Assembly: GCF_035083965.1 (NCBI RefSeq)
Contig: NC_089726.1
Span: forward strand, 12,963,501-13,027,500
From: Branchiostoma lanceolatum
Taxonomy: Eukaryota; Chordata; Leptocardii; Amphioxiformes; Branchiostomatidae
Length of the DNA stretch: 64,000 bases
Direction of reading: 5' to 3'
Shown here: piece by piece, positions 12,222-23,585 of the stretch
Layout of the letters: the number at the start of each line of letters is the position of its first letter
Position numbering within the stretch: position 1 is the stretch's first letter
The notes under the pieces: model-generated
Told to the model about the DNA's origin: nothing
The model's input: only the letters and a program-made list of their open reading frames with translations
Database searches by the model: none
Program-made: the position numbers and the translations under genes

Positions 12222-12885
12222 TTAAGAGCAAATGTCTGTAAGGATCAAACAATGGTGGCAGGGGTCAAAATATCGATTCGGCTCATATTTTGCACAGTGA
12301 TAGTACTTGGCCCACTATCCCTCAAAATAGCTTTCTTTTTGCTCAACACCGATTGTTGCCATGGCAACGGGCCAAACAAGTTTTGGGGCCATTTTCACTG
12401 ATTTGGGTATGTCAAAAACATGAAAATTGGCTCAATTTAGGACATGATTACGAGCAGATGCTTGAATTTAACGGGAAAACAAAAACTGGGCTAACAAGAG
12501 CAACTATTCAGCTTTATAAGAATAGCTTTGAAGTTTTCAGAAATTCAAGTTGAAGTGCTTGGGCAACCTCAAAACAATACAGTGTTTGTGGCTTGTGAAA
12601 AAAGGTAATTTTGTCCCAACTTTGAAACGCTGTAAGTCCAAAAGTGGTGTTTTGTTTTGCTTCAAATTTACATCATATATACATCCAAGTTGTAGCTACC
12701 ATGTATCTGTTTTCAAATTTTGGTATCTTTTTTGGTTGTCACGTAACTGTCCTCAGAAGTAGGTCATTTTTTAGGTTTGACGAAAAATATGATATTTGGC
12801 CATATTTCAAGCCCAATATATGGCAAAGAAAAGAAGTGATCTGGTTTAAATTCATGTCAAAGGTAACCCTATGCGTGTTCTATCA

Positions 12886-13735
12886 AATGAATGGTTACAA
12901 AGGTTGGTGTCTTGTATCGTTGCTGTGTACTTGTCCCTAAAAGTAGGCCATATTTTCGACATATGCGGAAATCAACATTTTTGGCTAACTTTGAAGCCCT
13001 GAAGATGTCAAAGTAGGATGTTTTTTCGATTCAATCTTTAATCAGAGGTACCCCTATGTAATGCCTATCAAATGAATGGTTGCAAAGGTTGGTGTCTTGT
13101 ATCGTTGCCGTGTACTTGTCCCTAAAAGTAGACCATATTTTTGGCATGTGTGGAAATTGATATTTTGGGCTATGTTTGAAGCTCTGAAAATGTCAAAGTG
13201 GGATGTTTTTTTCAACTCAATCTTTTTCAGAAGTATCAGAAGTACCCCTGTGTATTGTCTTTCAAATGAATGGTTTCAAAGGTTGGTGTCTTGTTTTGTT
13301 GCCATGGACTTGTCCCTAAAAGTAGGCCATATTTTGGGCATGTGTGGAAATTGATATTTTGGGCTATGATTGAAGCTCTGAAGATGTCAAAGTGGGATGT
13401 TTTTTCAATTAAATCTTTTATCAGAAGTACCCCTGTGTATTGTCTACCAAATGAATGCCTGCAAAGGTTGGTGTCTTGTTTTGTTGCCGTGTACTTGTCC
13501 CTAAAAGTAGGCCATATTTTCGACATATGCGTAAATCAACATTTTTGGCTAACTTTGAAGCCCTGAAGATGTCAAAGTAGGATGTTTTTTTTTTCAATTC
13601 AATCTTTTATCAAATGTACCCCTGTGTATTGTCCATCAAATGAATGCCTGCAAATGTTGGTGTCTTGTTTCGTTGCTGTGTACTTGTCCCTAAAAGTAGG
13701 TCATATTTTCGACATATTTGGAAATTAACATGCAG
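12886..13735 (+). repeat. ~187-bp tandem unit, left arm of foldback
   Basis: The marker AGGTTGGTGTCTTG (one copy ATGTTGGTGTCTTG) recurs at about 12900, 13086, 13280, 13465 and 13654, spacing 185-194 bp. Each unit contains TGTACTTGTCCCTAAAAGTA, GATGTCAAAGT(A/G)GGATG, and GTACCCCTGTGTATTG-like blocks. The units differ by about 10 percent by eye. Confidence 0.85.
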
Positions 13736-14221
13736 TAATTTCTAAACCCAAGTTCTTGGAGAAGTTATACTATGTATTGTCTTTCAAAAAGTATTACCTA
13801 AGAGTTTTACTGATTTTACCCCATACCTACTAGAGTATAGCGGATCTCCCCTTATCATCGTGCCCTAGGCTGAGAAACTTGAGAACTCCAGTATGTAGGT
13901 CAGAAGAGGCGAAGTTTGGTTCTGTCTGTCTGTGCTCGTAAGAGACACAACATGTAACGTTGATGCAGTGAATTTTACTAACCATTACAAAATTCGACAG
14001 TGAAAAATATTTATCATTTCTCTCCTAGTGAGGATCACATAAGTATTTTACCCAGCTCGCAGAGTGTAGTGGATCTTCCCTCATCTTTGTGTGCAGAGGG
14101 AGAAACTTGTAACAAAAACATGCTACTGCATTAAAAGATATGGACATTGTTTACACATTCAAGGAATATATATATATGTGTGTACATATATATGTTTTGA
14201 TTTTGCTTCCTTTGAATCGCT

Positions 14222-15425
14222 TATTTCCGAAATATGACCTAAATGTGCGTTCAGGGACAAGTACACTGCAACGAGACAATATACCAACCTTTTGAAACTA
14301 TTCATATGATAGACAATACACAGGGGTACTTCTGGTGATGGAATTGAAAACATATCTTATTTTGACAGGGCTACAAAGTTAGCCAAAAAGTGCTAGTTTC
14401 TGTATATATGCCAAGTATGGCCTACTCTAAGGGACAATTCTACGACAACAAAACATAACACCAACCTTTGCAGGCATTAATTTTATAGAAAATACACAGG
14501 GGTACTTCTGATAAAGGATTGAATTGAAAAAAAAAACATCCTACTTTGACATTATAGAGCTTCAAACATAGCCCAAAATATCAATTTCCACACATGCCCA
14601 AAAGATGGCCTCCTTTTAAGGACAAGTACACTACAACGAAGCAAGACACCAACCTTTGCAACCATTCATTTGATAGACAATACACAGGGGTACTTCTGAT
14701 AAAAGATTGAATTGAAAAAAACATCCTACTTTGACATCTTCAGGGCTTCAAAGTTAGCCAAAAATGTTGATTTACGCATATGTCGAAAATATGGCCTACT
14801 TTTAGGGACAAGTACACGGCAACAAAACAAGACACCAACCTTTGCAGGCATTCATTTGGTAGACAATACACAGGGGTACTTCTGATAAAAGATTTAATTG
14901 AAAAAAACATCCCACTTTGACATCTTCAGAGCTTCAATCATAGCCCAAAATATCAATTTCCACACATGCCCAAAATATGGCCTACTTTTAGGGACAAGTC
15001 CATGGCAACAAAACAAGACACCAACCTTTGAAACCATTCATTTGAAAGACAATACACAGGGGTACTTCTGATACTTCTGAAAAAGATTGAGTTGAAAAAA
15101 ACATCCCACTTTGACATTTTCAGAGCTTCAAACATAGCCCAAAATATCAATTTCCACACATGCCAAAAATATGGTCTACTTTTAGGGACAAGTACACGGC
15201 AACGATACAAGACACCAACCTTTGCAACCATTCATTTGATAGGCAATACATAGGGGTACCTCTGATTAAAGATTGAATCGAAAAAACATCCTACTTTGAC
15301 ATCTTCAGGGCTTCAAAGTTAGCCAAAAATGTTGATTTCCGCATATGTCGAAAATATGGCCTACTTTTAGGGACAAGTACACAGCAACGATACAAGACAC
15401 CAACCTTTGCAACCATTCATTTGAT
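14222..15425 (-). repeat. ~187-bp tandem unit, right arm of foldback
   Basis: The same unit in reverse orientation. The marker CACCAACCTTTG recurs near 14282, 14461, 14650, 14836, 15022, 15212 and 15402, so this arm has two more units than the left arm. An (AT)n/(TG)n tract at 14165-14193 lies just inside its inner end. Confidence 0.85.
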
Positions 15426-16085
15426 AGAACGCGCATAGGGTTACCTTTGACATGAATTTAAACCAGATCACTTCTTTTCTTTGCCATATATTGGGCTTGA
15501 AATATGGCCAAATATCATATTTTTCGTCAAACCTAAAAAATGACCTACTTCTGAGGACAGTTACGTGACAACCAAAAAAGATACCAAAATTTGAAAACAG
15601 ATACATGGTAGCTACAACTTGGATGTATATATGATGTAAATTTGAAGCAAAACAAAACACCACTTTTGGACTTACAGCGTTTCAAAGTTGGGACAAAATT
15701 ACCTTTTTTCACAAGCCACAAACACTGTATTGTTTTGAGGTTGCCCAAGCACTTCAACTTGAATTTCTGAAAACTTCAAAGCTATTCTTATAAAGCTGAA
15801 TAGTTGCTCTTGTTAGCCCAGTTTTTGTTTTCCCGTTAAATTCAAGCATCTGCTCGTAATCATGTCCTAAATTGAGCCAATTTTCATGTTTTTGACATAC
15901 CCAAATCAGGGAAAATGGCCCCAAAACTTGTTTGGCCCGTTGCCATGGCAACAATCGGTGATGAGCAAAAAGAAAGCTATTTTGAGGGATAGTGGGCCAA
16001 GTACTATCACTGTGCAAAATATGAGCCGAATCGATTTTTTGACCCCTGCCACCATTGTTTGATCCTTACAGACATTTGCTCTTAA

Positions 16086-16752
16086 TGGAACAGACATGGC
16101 TACTGCATTTGTATCTGTATAGCCATTCGATGTAACACACCAACTTCGCCAGCACGCGGCGTGGAGGCAGCTTGTTATGTTACACTGAACGACCTGTCAC
16201 ACCTAACCTGTACACAGCTAGCTGCAAGCATTGTCTAAACTATCTCACGAGTATGCCCCTAATGTTCTTGGTGGCAACGAGTTCCACCCTGTGATAGAAC
16301 ACATTTTTTAACACATCAATCCTGAGAAGATAACTCTGGTACTTGAAGGCTAAATCTTGTTATTTTCTCAGCTAGTATTAGATACTTAGTAGTTGGCACG
16401 TAGAACTTCCAATCTCTCTCCTTCGGGTAAAGTAAAAACAAAAGAAATAACTACCATATATGACCCTCCCAGCTTCCAATACTGCCAAACTGAATTCCTA
16501 CAAAAATCAACCGATTGAGCTGTTTTGTTAAATGACAAATCGAGGCCTTGAGAGACTGTTCATCATTTCATAATGTTACCTCATAATGCTAAGATGCAAT
16601 ATCTACTAGGCAATAACGAAATCAGGATACTGATGTACCGTTTTGATCTATCATATAAATCCCTTCAATGTTTCATGACTTTTTATGGACCATAAAATGA
16701 AGATTAATAAACTGACGTGCTCCGATCCCATTCTCTGTCCATTACCGTCGCG
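16086..16752. other. Spacer between transposons; no gene recognised
   Basis: Unique AT-rich sequence separating the foldback element from the Harbinger element. No exon or conserved motif was recognised. Confidence 0.4.
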
Positions 16753-17289
16753 GCGTTGTCACACTTGTGCGTATAACATGGGCGTGTGAGTTGCGTGTTA
16801 ACATTTTTGTCATACGCCGGCGTGCGCCCAATACGCACCTAATGCGTTTCTCAATCGTTTTGTGATAGTTTTAGGCACGCAGGCACACGCAAGGCACGGC
16901 CCAGTACGCCTGATATTTTTGAAACTACCCAAAACTTTCGTGCGAACGCTGGGACGCAGCTCAGACGTTATAAGAACGCAGTTCACACGTCCGACATCGG
17001 TCGAGTAAGGTACGAGCGCGCTTTGTGTTTGCGCTCCGATCGCCGTAATACGCTTCTCTTGCGGCACGATCTCTGCGCAGCGACCACATCGCGCACTTGC
17101 AGCGCAGATACAACGCATGATGATCGACCGTATAGCGAATAAGAATATACGTCACGAATTGGTGTCGTTCGTCCTGCGATCGGGCAGCGCATTGCACGTA
17201 CCAGTAGCGTATGACAAACGCACAGATAGCTAACGGATATCGTTCACATAGCGTGCTCGACGAACATCCAGGGCATATTCCAGATTTGG

Positions 17290-17297
17290 TATAAATA
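17290..17297 (+). promoter_or_regulatory. TATA box of the Harbinger transposase gene
   Basis: TATAAATA lies 49 bases upstream of the ATG at 17339 and 87 bases upstream of the ATG at 17377, in the right place for a short 5' leader. It is within the element, so the transposon brought its own promoter. Confidence 0.5.
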
Positions 17298-17376
17298 CGA
17301 GGGCACCTCTGACTCCAGGGTTGATAGACCTTCCGAACATGGCAGCGCAGATCCAGGCCATAACCGGCGACACCTC

Positions 17377-17768
17377 ATGCTTGCTGTCATCCAACACCAG
17401 TTTGAAATCGTCAACCTACAACTCCATCTCCTTCGTCAAAGAAAGAGAAGGAGAAGAGCACGCCAAAGGACCGTCTGGGTCCGGCCGTGGATAGAGAGAA
17501 GACAACAGTTTGGGATCTATCACCAATTAATGGTGGAGCTACGAAACGAAGACACGAGGGCCTTCCAAAACTTCATGAGATGCCCCCTGCCATGTATGAT
17601 GAGTTGCTGGCGAGAGTGGGAAGGAGACTCTCTAAGGAAGATACCTTCATGAGACTACCCCCTGGAACCAGGCTTGAAGCTGGCGTTGACTCTTCACCAT
17701 ATCATCTTCTGGAAACACGTACGCATCCATGAAGTTTGCTTGGCGAATACCACACAACACTTTATACT
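17377..17768 (+). pseudogene. PIF/Harbinger transposase, truncated and frameshifted
   Basis: Starting at ATG 17377 the frame encodes a basic N terminus (RQRKRRRRARQRTVWVRPW), then YHQLMVELRNEDTRAFQNFM, which is the typical Harbinger head. One base appears missing at about 17581, where the sense jumps to MPPAMYDELLARVGRRLSK; one base appears extra near 17658, after which LEPGLKLALTLHH reads; a further disruption at about 17700 precedes GNTYASMKFAWRIPHNTL. All these pieces are recognisable transposase segments in correct order. The catalytic DDE part is absent, lost in the internal deletion. The gene cannot make active transposase. Confidence 0.75.
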
Positions 17769-17769
17769 T

Positions 17770-18123
17770 GACCCATTCCACCAAAGCCTTTTCTACCTCA
17801 GCATCTAACGTTAGGGAGTAGCTGGTCTTCTTTGCTCGTGGCTTTTGGAGGGCAGCAGACGAGATCTGAGGTGATGGTGACCCGGAGGTCTGCTCCTTCT
17901 CACCACCCTCGTTTGCAGGTTCGTGACCAGGGGAGTGAGACTGGACAGCTTCGCCTGATGGGGCCGGGGGACTGTCTTCAGTACCATGGCCAACACAGCC
18001 ATCACGGTCAACTACAGCATCAGGGGTGCTACACGCCTCAACGGGTGGTCCAGAATTAGACGAGCCACGGCCACGGCCACGGCTAGCGCGGGTGGAAGAG
18101 CCACGTTTCGGCCGGCGCCCCAT
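17770..18123 (-). pseudogene. Harbinger MADF/Myb-like companion protein, 3' truncated
   Basis: From the ATG at 18123 the minus strand encodes MGRRPKRGSS, an RGRGRG tract, a long Pro/Ser/Glu-rich linker, then SYSLTLDAEVEKALVEWVKY, which looks like the start of a MADF/SANT DNA-binding domain. In Harbinger elements this protein helps bring transposase to the nucleus and to the ends. The open frame continues to 17647, but beyond about 17770 it is only antisense to the transposase (VLCGIRQANFMDAYVF is the complement of the transposase segment), so the real gene is truncated at the deletion junction. Confidence 0.6.
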
Positions 18124-18511
18124 GTTGTTCTTGTAGTCGAATCTGAACTTGTAATAAAAGGAAAAGTCGTCGGAAGTGCGCCAGGCATGCGCCAGGCATG
18201 CGGCCGGCAGTCGTTGTGGGCATTCGGAATGCGCTCAGCACACGCACCTGATGCGCAGCTATTCGCTGCAACGATAAGAGTATTGCGCACTTCATATGCA
18301 AATTACACGTGTCTCAAACGCATTGGATGCGTTGAATTCGTTATTCACACGCTATATGTGCGCCGCGCATAACTGGAAAAAAATTGATATTTTGAGCGTA
18401 CAACTGCGTATTGTTAAAATTTAACACGGAACTCACACGGAATGGTTTATACGCACAAGTGTGACAGGGGCTTAACGTTTGCACATTAATAATGTGACTA
18501 AGCAGCGCGTT

Positions 18512-18786
18512 GGGGATGTATCTGTAGCTCAACTGGCAGCCTCAAAGTTGAGCTCCTGGTTCCGATTAGATGTTAACTGGGTGACCCAGGTTCAATCCTG
18601 GGAAGGGCATCTCGGTTAAGGCTGCACTCGTCTTTCGGAATGGACGTAGAATGGGGTTCCGTGTTTGAGGAGGTGCCTCGAGCACGTTAAATGAGAAGGG
18701 CTAGCAACCCCTTCCTGTAAAAATATACCTTGCTACAGAAACAGCAAGGAAACTTTGCTGCCCTATGTGCCACTAGGCACTACAAG
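18512..18786 (+). mobile_element. tRNA-derived SINE, copy 2
   Basis: Plus orientation. The head GGGATGTATCTGTAGCTCAA contains an A-box-like segment and CCCAGGTTCAATCCTGGG gives a good B box with a pairing stem. The body matches the complement of 10399-10655 (GGGCATCTCGGTT, GTCTTTCGGAATGGACGTA, GCCCTATGTGCCACTAGG). A small insertion containing TACAGAAACAGCAAGG distinguishes this copy. Confidence 0.8.
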
Positions 18787-21700
18787 TACAAGGTGAACAA
18801 CAACACGCAGCACGTTGGCAAAGTTGACGGCATCTGGCGTTACGCATTTACGTGCTATCATGTGTGCTATGGTTGATCACAAGTTTAGCTATCACAACAG
18901 GAGAACCATTTACATCAATGCCAGGCAGTCTCTATCGTAATCTCCTATCATAGAGGAAGATAAAATCATTCAGGCAGTCCGACTACGTAAGAAGTATCAT
19001 TGGAAATGAGCGAATGGCTACCAGTACCTTGACAACATGTACAGTACATCAACAGGCACTGGAGTGTTTATCAATGTGTTTTTATTTTTGTACTTTGTGT
19101 ACCGCTGTCTATGAGGAAAATTCCACGTCACAATGTAACTGAACAAAGGCAAATAATGGTGGGGGAATAGACGTTGGATTCCCTCACAGAAGAAAGTTCA
19201 CAGGAGTTGGGATGCAGTTCGTCTTGTTGTGTCAGAAATGTCACTGCTGACGGGCGAGTCTGTTGCTCGATATGCCTCCTACATGGACAGTGCCGATAAG
19301 ATGACCCAGTGACCTTCACGCGTTAGGAAAAACCTCTGAAGGGTCCGAATCTTTACAACGAGCAGCGACATATCGGACAGTTCTCCAGATGCAGTTTCTC
19401 CCCGGTCGCCTTGATCTACGAGATTTCTTGCATGACGGTGACATCTGCCCTCCCGGATATTTTGTTGCAGTACGTCCATTTGACCTTTGTGATATATCAA
19501 AAGTTTTATACCTTCATCCCTGGTCCTGTATCAGAATTACAACTACTTATTTCACCATTATTTATCATCAGTGCAGTGAAAGCATCTCAGATTTGATCGT
19601 GCAGTACTGTCTTCAATACCAACCCGACGTCCATCCCACTTCCAACAAATACAGCAGGGGATACTAAATAGTTCAATAAGTACGATGGATTTGCTGACCC
19701 AGTTTCACCCTAGCTGCAGTGATTTCCAATACGTTCTATTGACAGCGTAATTATGATTCTTGAATTGTTAACTAGAATGAATGCACCGGCTGTTACAACT
19801 GTAAGACAAGGTAAAATCACTGTGACTTAATTCGGCCAACATATTTGTATTACAGCCCGTTTGTACCAAGTTGGATTTTGTAGCATATCATCTACCAATT
19901 ACTCCGAAGTAGCTGGATCACATGGAAGGCATGTCTGGGACCACAGCATCTCTTAGATATCAGTTTTTCTGTTGCTTCTTACAGCAAAGGTTTAAAAATA
20001 TTACTGAACAGTACAAGTTTGGAGGACACAAACACAGTCGGAATTGCAGTGTACCAACAAGAGGTATCTACCACTCAGAAATTTTGACCATAGCATGTAC
20101 GAGATATCAAAACCGGACGTTCCGTTACAGTTCCGTAACGAGCCGCTAGGGGGCCCAAAGTCTCATGATTTGTAATTGAGGTCTTATAGTACAGGAGCCA
20201 GGGCCTGAAAGAAATGATTTCGTTCAACCCATCATACAGAAAAGGTTTGACCTGATATTTTGGTAGAGGGGGTCCTTCTCCATCACACTTGATGATTTTT
20301 TTTGCTCAAATTGTGGTATCACGCTCCTGCTAGCGCTAATTAAAGATGTACCAAGACCTACCCACATGCCAGATATCAAGAAAATAAATCCATCCAGTTC
20401 ATCCAGATACATATAAACGCTACCAAAAACATAACCTTCTTGGCAAATGACATTGCAAGCACCCATTAGTCGCACATAGTATGCCTGGCAGTGAAGAGTT
20501 TAAAAAGGCATAAGCCCTTCTCGTGATATATGACTACAGTGATATCTACCGGAATATGCCATAATCCAATTACAGAATCATTATCTGAGGATACTGTTTT
20601 TAAATACGATGCTACTAGGTGTATTCAGGAGAATGGAAAATGTTGCAATGAATATTCTCATTCCCTAACAAACAAAAGAGTCCATCTCTATCTCAGCATA
20701 CCACATGATCCCTTGAGAGACCTCGACAGTGTCTAACGTTAATTGGATCAGATATGCGCGTCACTATTTGGTACGTTATACAAAGGAAACCGCATCTCAG
20801 TTATTAGGAAACACCCCTTCAAGCGTTTGTTGTGTAAGCTCGGTTTTGTCGTCTGTGGTCGGCTGCAATGGCTCTCCGCTACCTGTTGTGTATCTATTGA
20901 ACGTTTGGCATGATAACAGTAACAAATAACGGTAACAAAATCGATGTTGTGTTTTGTCATTGAAAATATATTTGAACCTTTTCTCTGGTACCTTTGAATG
21001 GTTAACATCACATTATGCAGATAGATTCACTTTTCAGTGTGTCACTTTTCTTCTATTCTAAAGTACGTCCTTAGGCGATCTCCTAACTCTTCTCTCCACA
21101 TCGCTCTCCGGACGTGTCAGTCCCGCAATGAAGATTGGAAGCTATAATAGGTTTGGATTCCAGGGTACTATGAAAATTGTTAGTGAACTATACCAATGTA
21201 CAGAGAACCGTTGTTATTAGCTTGCTGACTGTCATCATAATCACTCCTGACAGACAGTCTATTTGCATGTCTGGTAACAAATGTCAGAGTTGTTCCTCAC
21301 GCTGCTGAAAAGGTGACAGTTCGGGAGAGGTCAAAGACAAAGAAACACGTCTGTCTGAAACAAAAAGTACTTCGACATTCCCTCAATGCAGAAGTGTCAT
21401 TCTTATGGCTGTCATACTGCAATTGATTGATGGATTTGCTCATAAAGGTAGATGTCCAGCAAACCTAATGATTTCGTATGCCTGCTGTGAACATAATCCT
21501 TACGGATTTGAAATATATGAGTGGACGCCTTGCCCTTCTTAATGATGCATACATGGACCAGTTTGATGCTGGCTCTACTTACGACTCCCGGACAGGCACG
21601 AGGTCTGCCGACACGCGATCTGGTACTTAACTGTCTGACTCGGTCAGGATTCAATGTGAAGGAACTCTGCAAAAAGGGCTCAAAGGTCTGCCCTTGTTGA

Positions 21701-23585
21701 ATTATTTACCCACCATAGCTGAATTATTCAGCTGTTTCTGTGTATGAGCATAGACATGGGGCAAACTTTGCCTGACGCCTCTTCCTTACTTCCAAAATAG
21801 TTTATATAAACTATGGAAACACGTCAGAGGTGATACAAACCTGTGAAAAGCATTTCTGACGAAAAAAAGATTCGCTTTTACCAGTGTGATTTATGCCCCC
21901 GAAGGACCGTGTATGGTCAGGAATTATCACCACTTCTGATCCTTCTTATCTAGATAGTTACGAATCCCCCATTTATACTTTATCTGCCATCTCTGTGTGG
22001 ACGGATACCTTCAAACACCGCCACCAGCCGATAATGATAATGCATTTTCTTACCAAGAGGCATTTGTAGTAATGTTGTTTCTTGGAGCTTTCATGTCTAT
22101 CTGACGTTTAGATACCCTGGAGCCACAACAGTGCGTGAGTTCCATATTGCTTTTGCTTGATGACCTGTTGAAGCGTTTCCCGGTTGGTTTGGAGTACTCA
22201 GGCTTGGATTCCGCATGGAATCACCCACCTCTCTGATGATTGCTGTCTCCCCGTACGCAGTGCACAAGATCATTCATCATGTTTATTTGCAAAAAACTGA
22301 CGTTATAACTTTCTGAAGATTAATGAGCCGTGACAAAAATGACAGATGCCGCGGTTTCATCCCTATAGCCTGGCTTAACGGTGGGATTCCATGTCTTCCA
22401 CCTTGAACAGTTATTAAATGTATTTCTAATTATTTTGTCATCAGCTAGTGGAAGGTTTCCACCTGGGAACTCCACAGCACGGCTTTAGTGGAATCCCCGG
22501 TAAAGCCCTGCTGTACTGTACTTGTACAGTCAGGTCACGTCTGCGGCACATTTATATGATTATCTCCCCGGTGAAGCACACTTCTGTTACACTTCATACC
22601 GCTAATGGTAAGAAAGAGTACATCTATCCTCACTTACTGGGTATTCAAGCACTCATCCAGTTTATCACCGCTAACTAGGTTCCTCCAATCCCATTTGGCA
22701 CTTGATTCACTAGAAGCTTACGAACTACGGAACGTTTTGAACGTAAGACGTCTCTATTGTACAGCAGACGGTTCCCAGGTGCAACACCCATTGGCATGTG
22801 AGCAAGCGTCTTTCAGAGACTATTATTTTTCAGTGTGTTAATGTTAGCATCTTCACTGTCAACGACGCATTCATAACTGTTTGGCAGCTGTAGTGTGGTG
22901 CCTTTACGCCTTGTCGAGGTGAAAATCCTTCTAAAGATTTAGAAATGTTCAATGTCATATCAATATCAACCATTCAGATATACGACATATGAAGCAGGTT
23001 TCCTTGAAACAAAACGAACTGCAAAGGGTTGACATTTTGCTTGATATTGTGGAGAGCTATATGTACATGAGTGAGTGATTATGTTTGTCTTATGTATACT
23101 ACTGAATGTCAGAATGAGTTTAATCAAAGCTTTTATTAGTACCATTCCTTTGTGGTTCGCTGTCATGTCTAATGGTTAACATGTGGCCAAGAAATATCAA
23201 TATTACAGTACGTCATTAAGGTATGAGACAAAGACAAAGTCTCGACTACCAGTGCCCTTTCGTCAGTAAAACAATTCTTGACATCATTGTATAAAACAGA
23301 ATGTAGTTAAATCATCACTACAATGTTTTACCAGTTTGTAGTATTGCAGATTCGTTCTTTTCTTTAAATCTGTGATGACTGTTAAATTCTTTATATGTTT
23401 TGCGCCTTTAGTATACAGTAAATGTTGTGTGTGGGTTAATTATTTTGTTAACAATGGGTACGTGGAAAATATTACTATTTCGGTTAATGATCATAAGTAG
23501 TTTAGTACATAGCGCAAATATCGTGCTTGTTGAATTGGAGGTCATGTTATCTTTGGGCAAGTACGTTACTGGCAGATCACGCCGG
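18787..23585. other. Intergenic; no gene recognised
   Basis: Mostly unique AT-rich sequence of almost 5 kb. A fragment of the dispersed repeat family lies at about 20110-20460. Open frames of 60-92 residues are present on both strands but none combines a start, splice signals and recognisable motifs. Distal exons or regulatory DNA could lie here unseen. Confidence 0.45.
20110..20460 (+). repeat. Fragment of the octamer repeat family
   Basis: Contains GCTAGGGGGCCCAAAGTC and, further on, CCCACATGCCAGATATCA followed by AATCCATCCAG, the same order of blocks as the ends of the repeats at 411-1113 and 3048-3939. The remainder has diverged. Confidence 0.5.

Larger units (their letters stand above)
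12222..16085. mobile_element. 3.86-kb foldback transposon bordered by TTAA
   Basis: Two long inverted arms (about 12222-13735 and 14222-16085) around an asymmetric centre. The tips read TTAA then GAGCAAATGTCTGTAAGG on the left, and the exact complement followed by TTAA on the right, suggesting a TTAA target duplication as in Kolobok or piggyBac elements. The outer ~680 bp of the arms differ at only a handful of bases by eye, so the element is young or homogenised. The inner arms are tandem arrays of a ~187-bp unit, five copies left and seven right. The mirrored open frames have no recognisable domain; it is probably non-autonomous. Confidence 0.85.
16754..18471. mobile_element. Internally deleted PIF/Harbinger DNA transposon
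   Basis: Terminal inverted repeats of about 50 bp share TGTCACACTTGTGCGTATAA on the left and its complement on the right, followed by a second match around CGTGTGAGTT(G/C)CGTGTTAA. Subterminal regions are rich in GCGCAC-type words. It carries the N-terminal part of a Harbinger transposase on plus and a MADF/Myb-like companion on minus, converging on a deletion junction near 17770. PIF/Harbinger elements normally encode exactly this pair and duplicate a 3-bp TWA target. A TTA follows the right end; the left copy is not clear. Confidence 0.8.

Noticed and set aside
12290-16017. Mirrored open frames (87, 70, 98 and 92 residues) in the foldback arms
   Set aside because: They are duplicated because the DNA is palindromic; no recognisable domain and no continuous gene.
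17647-17769. C-terminal part of the Harbinger minus-strand protein
   Set aside because: It is the reverse complement of recognisable transposase sequence and lies beyond the deletion junction.
18512-18610. Functional tRNA genes at the SINE heads
   Set aside because: A and B boxes are present but the acceptor stem does not pair and a SINE body follows.
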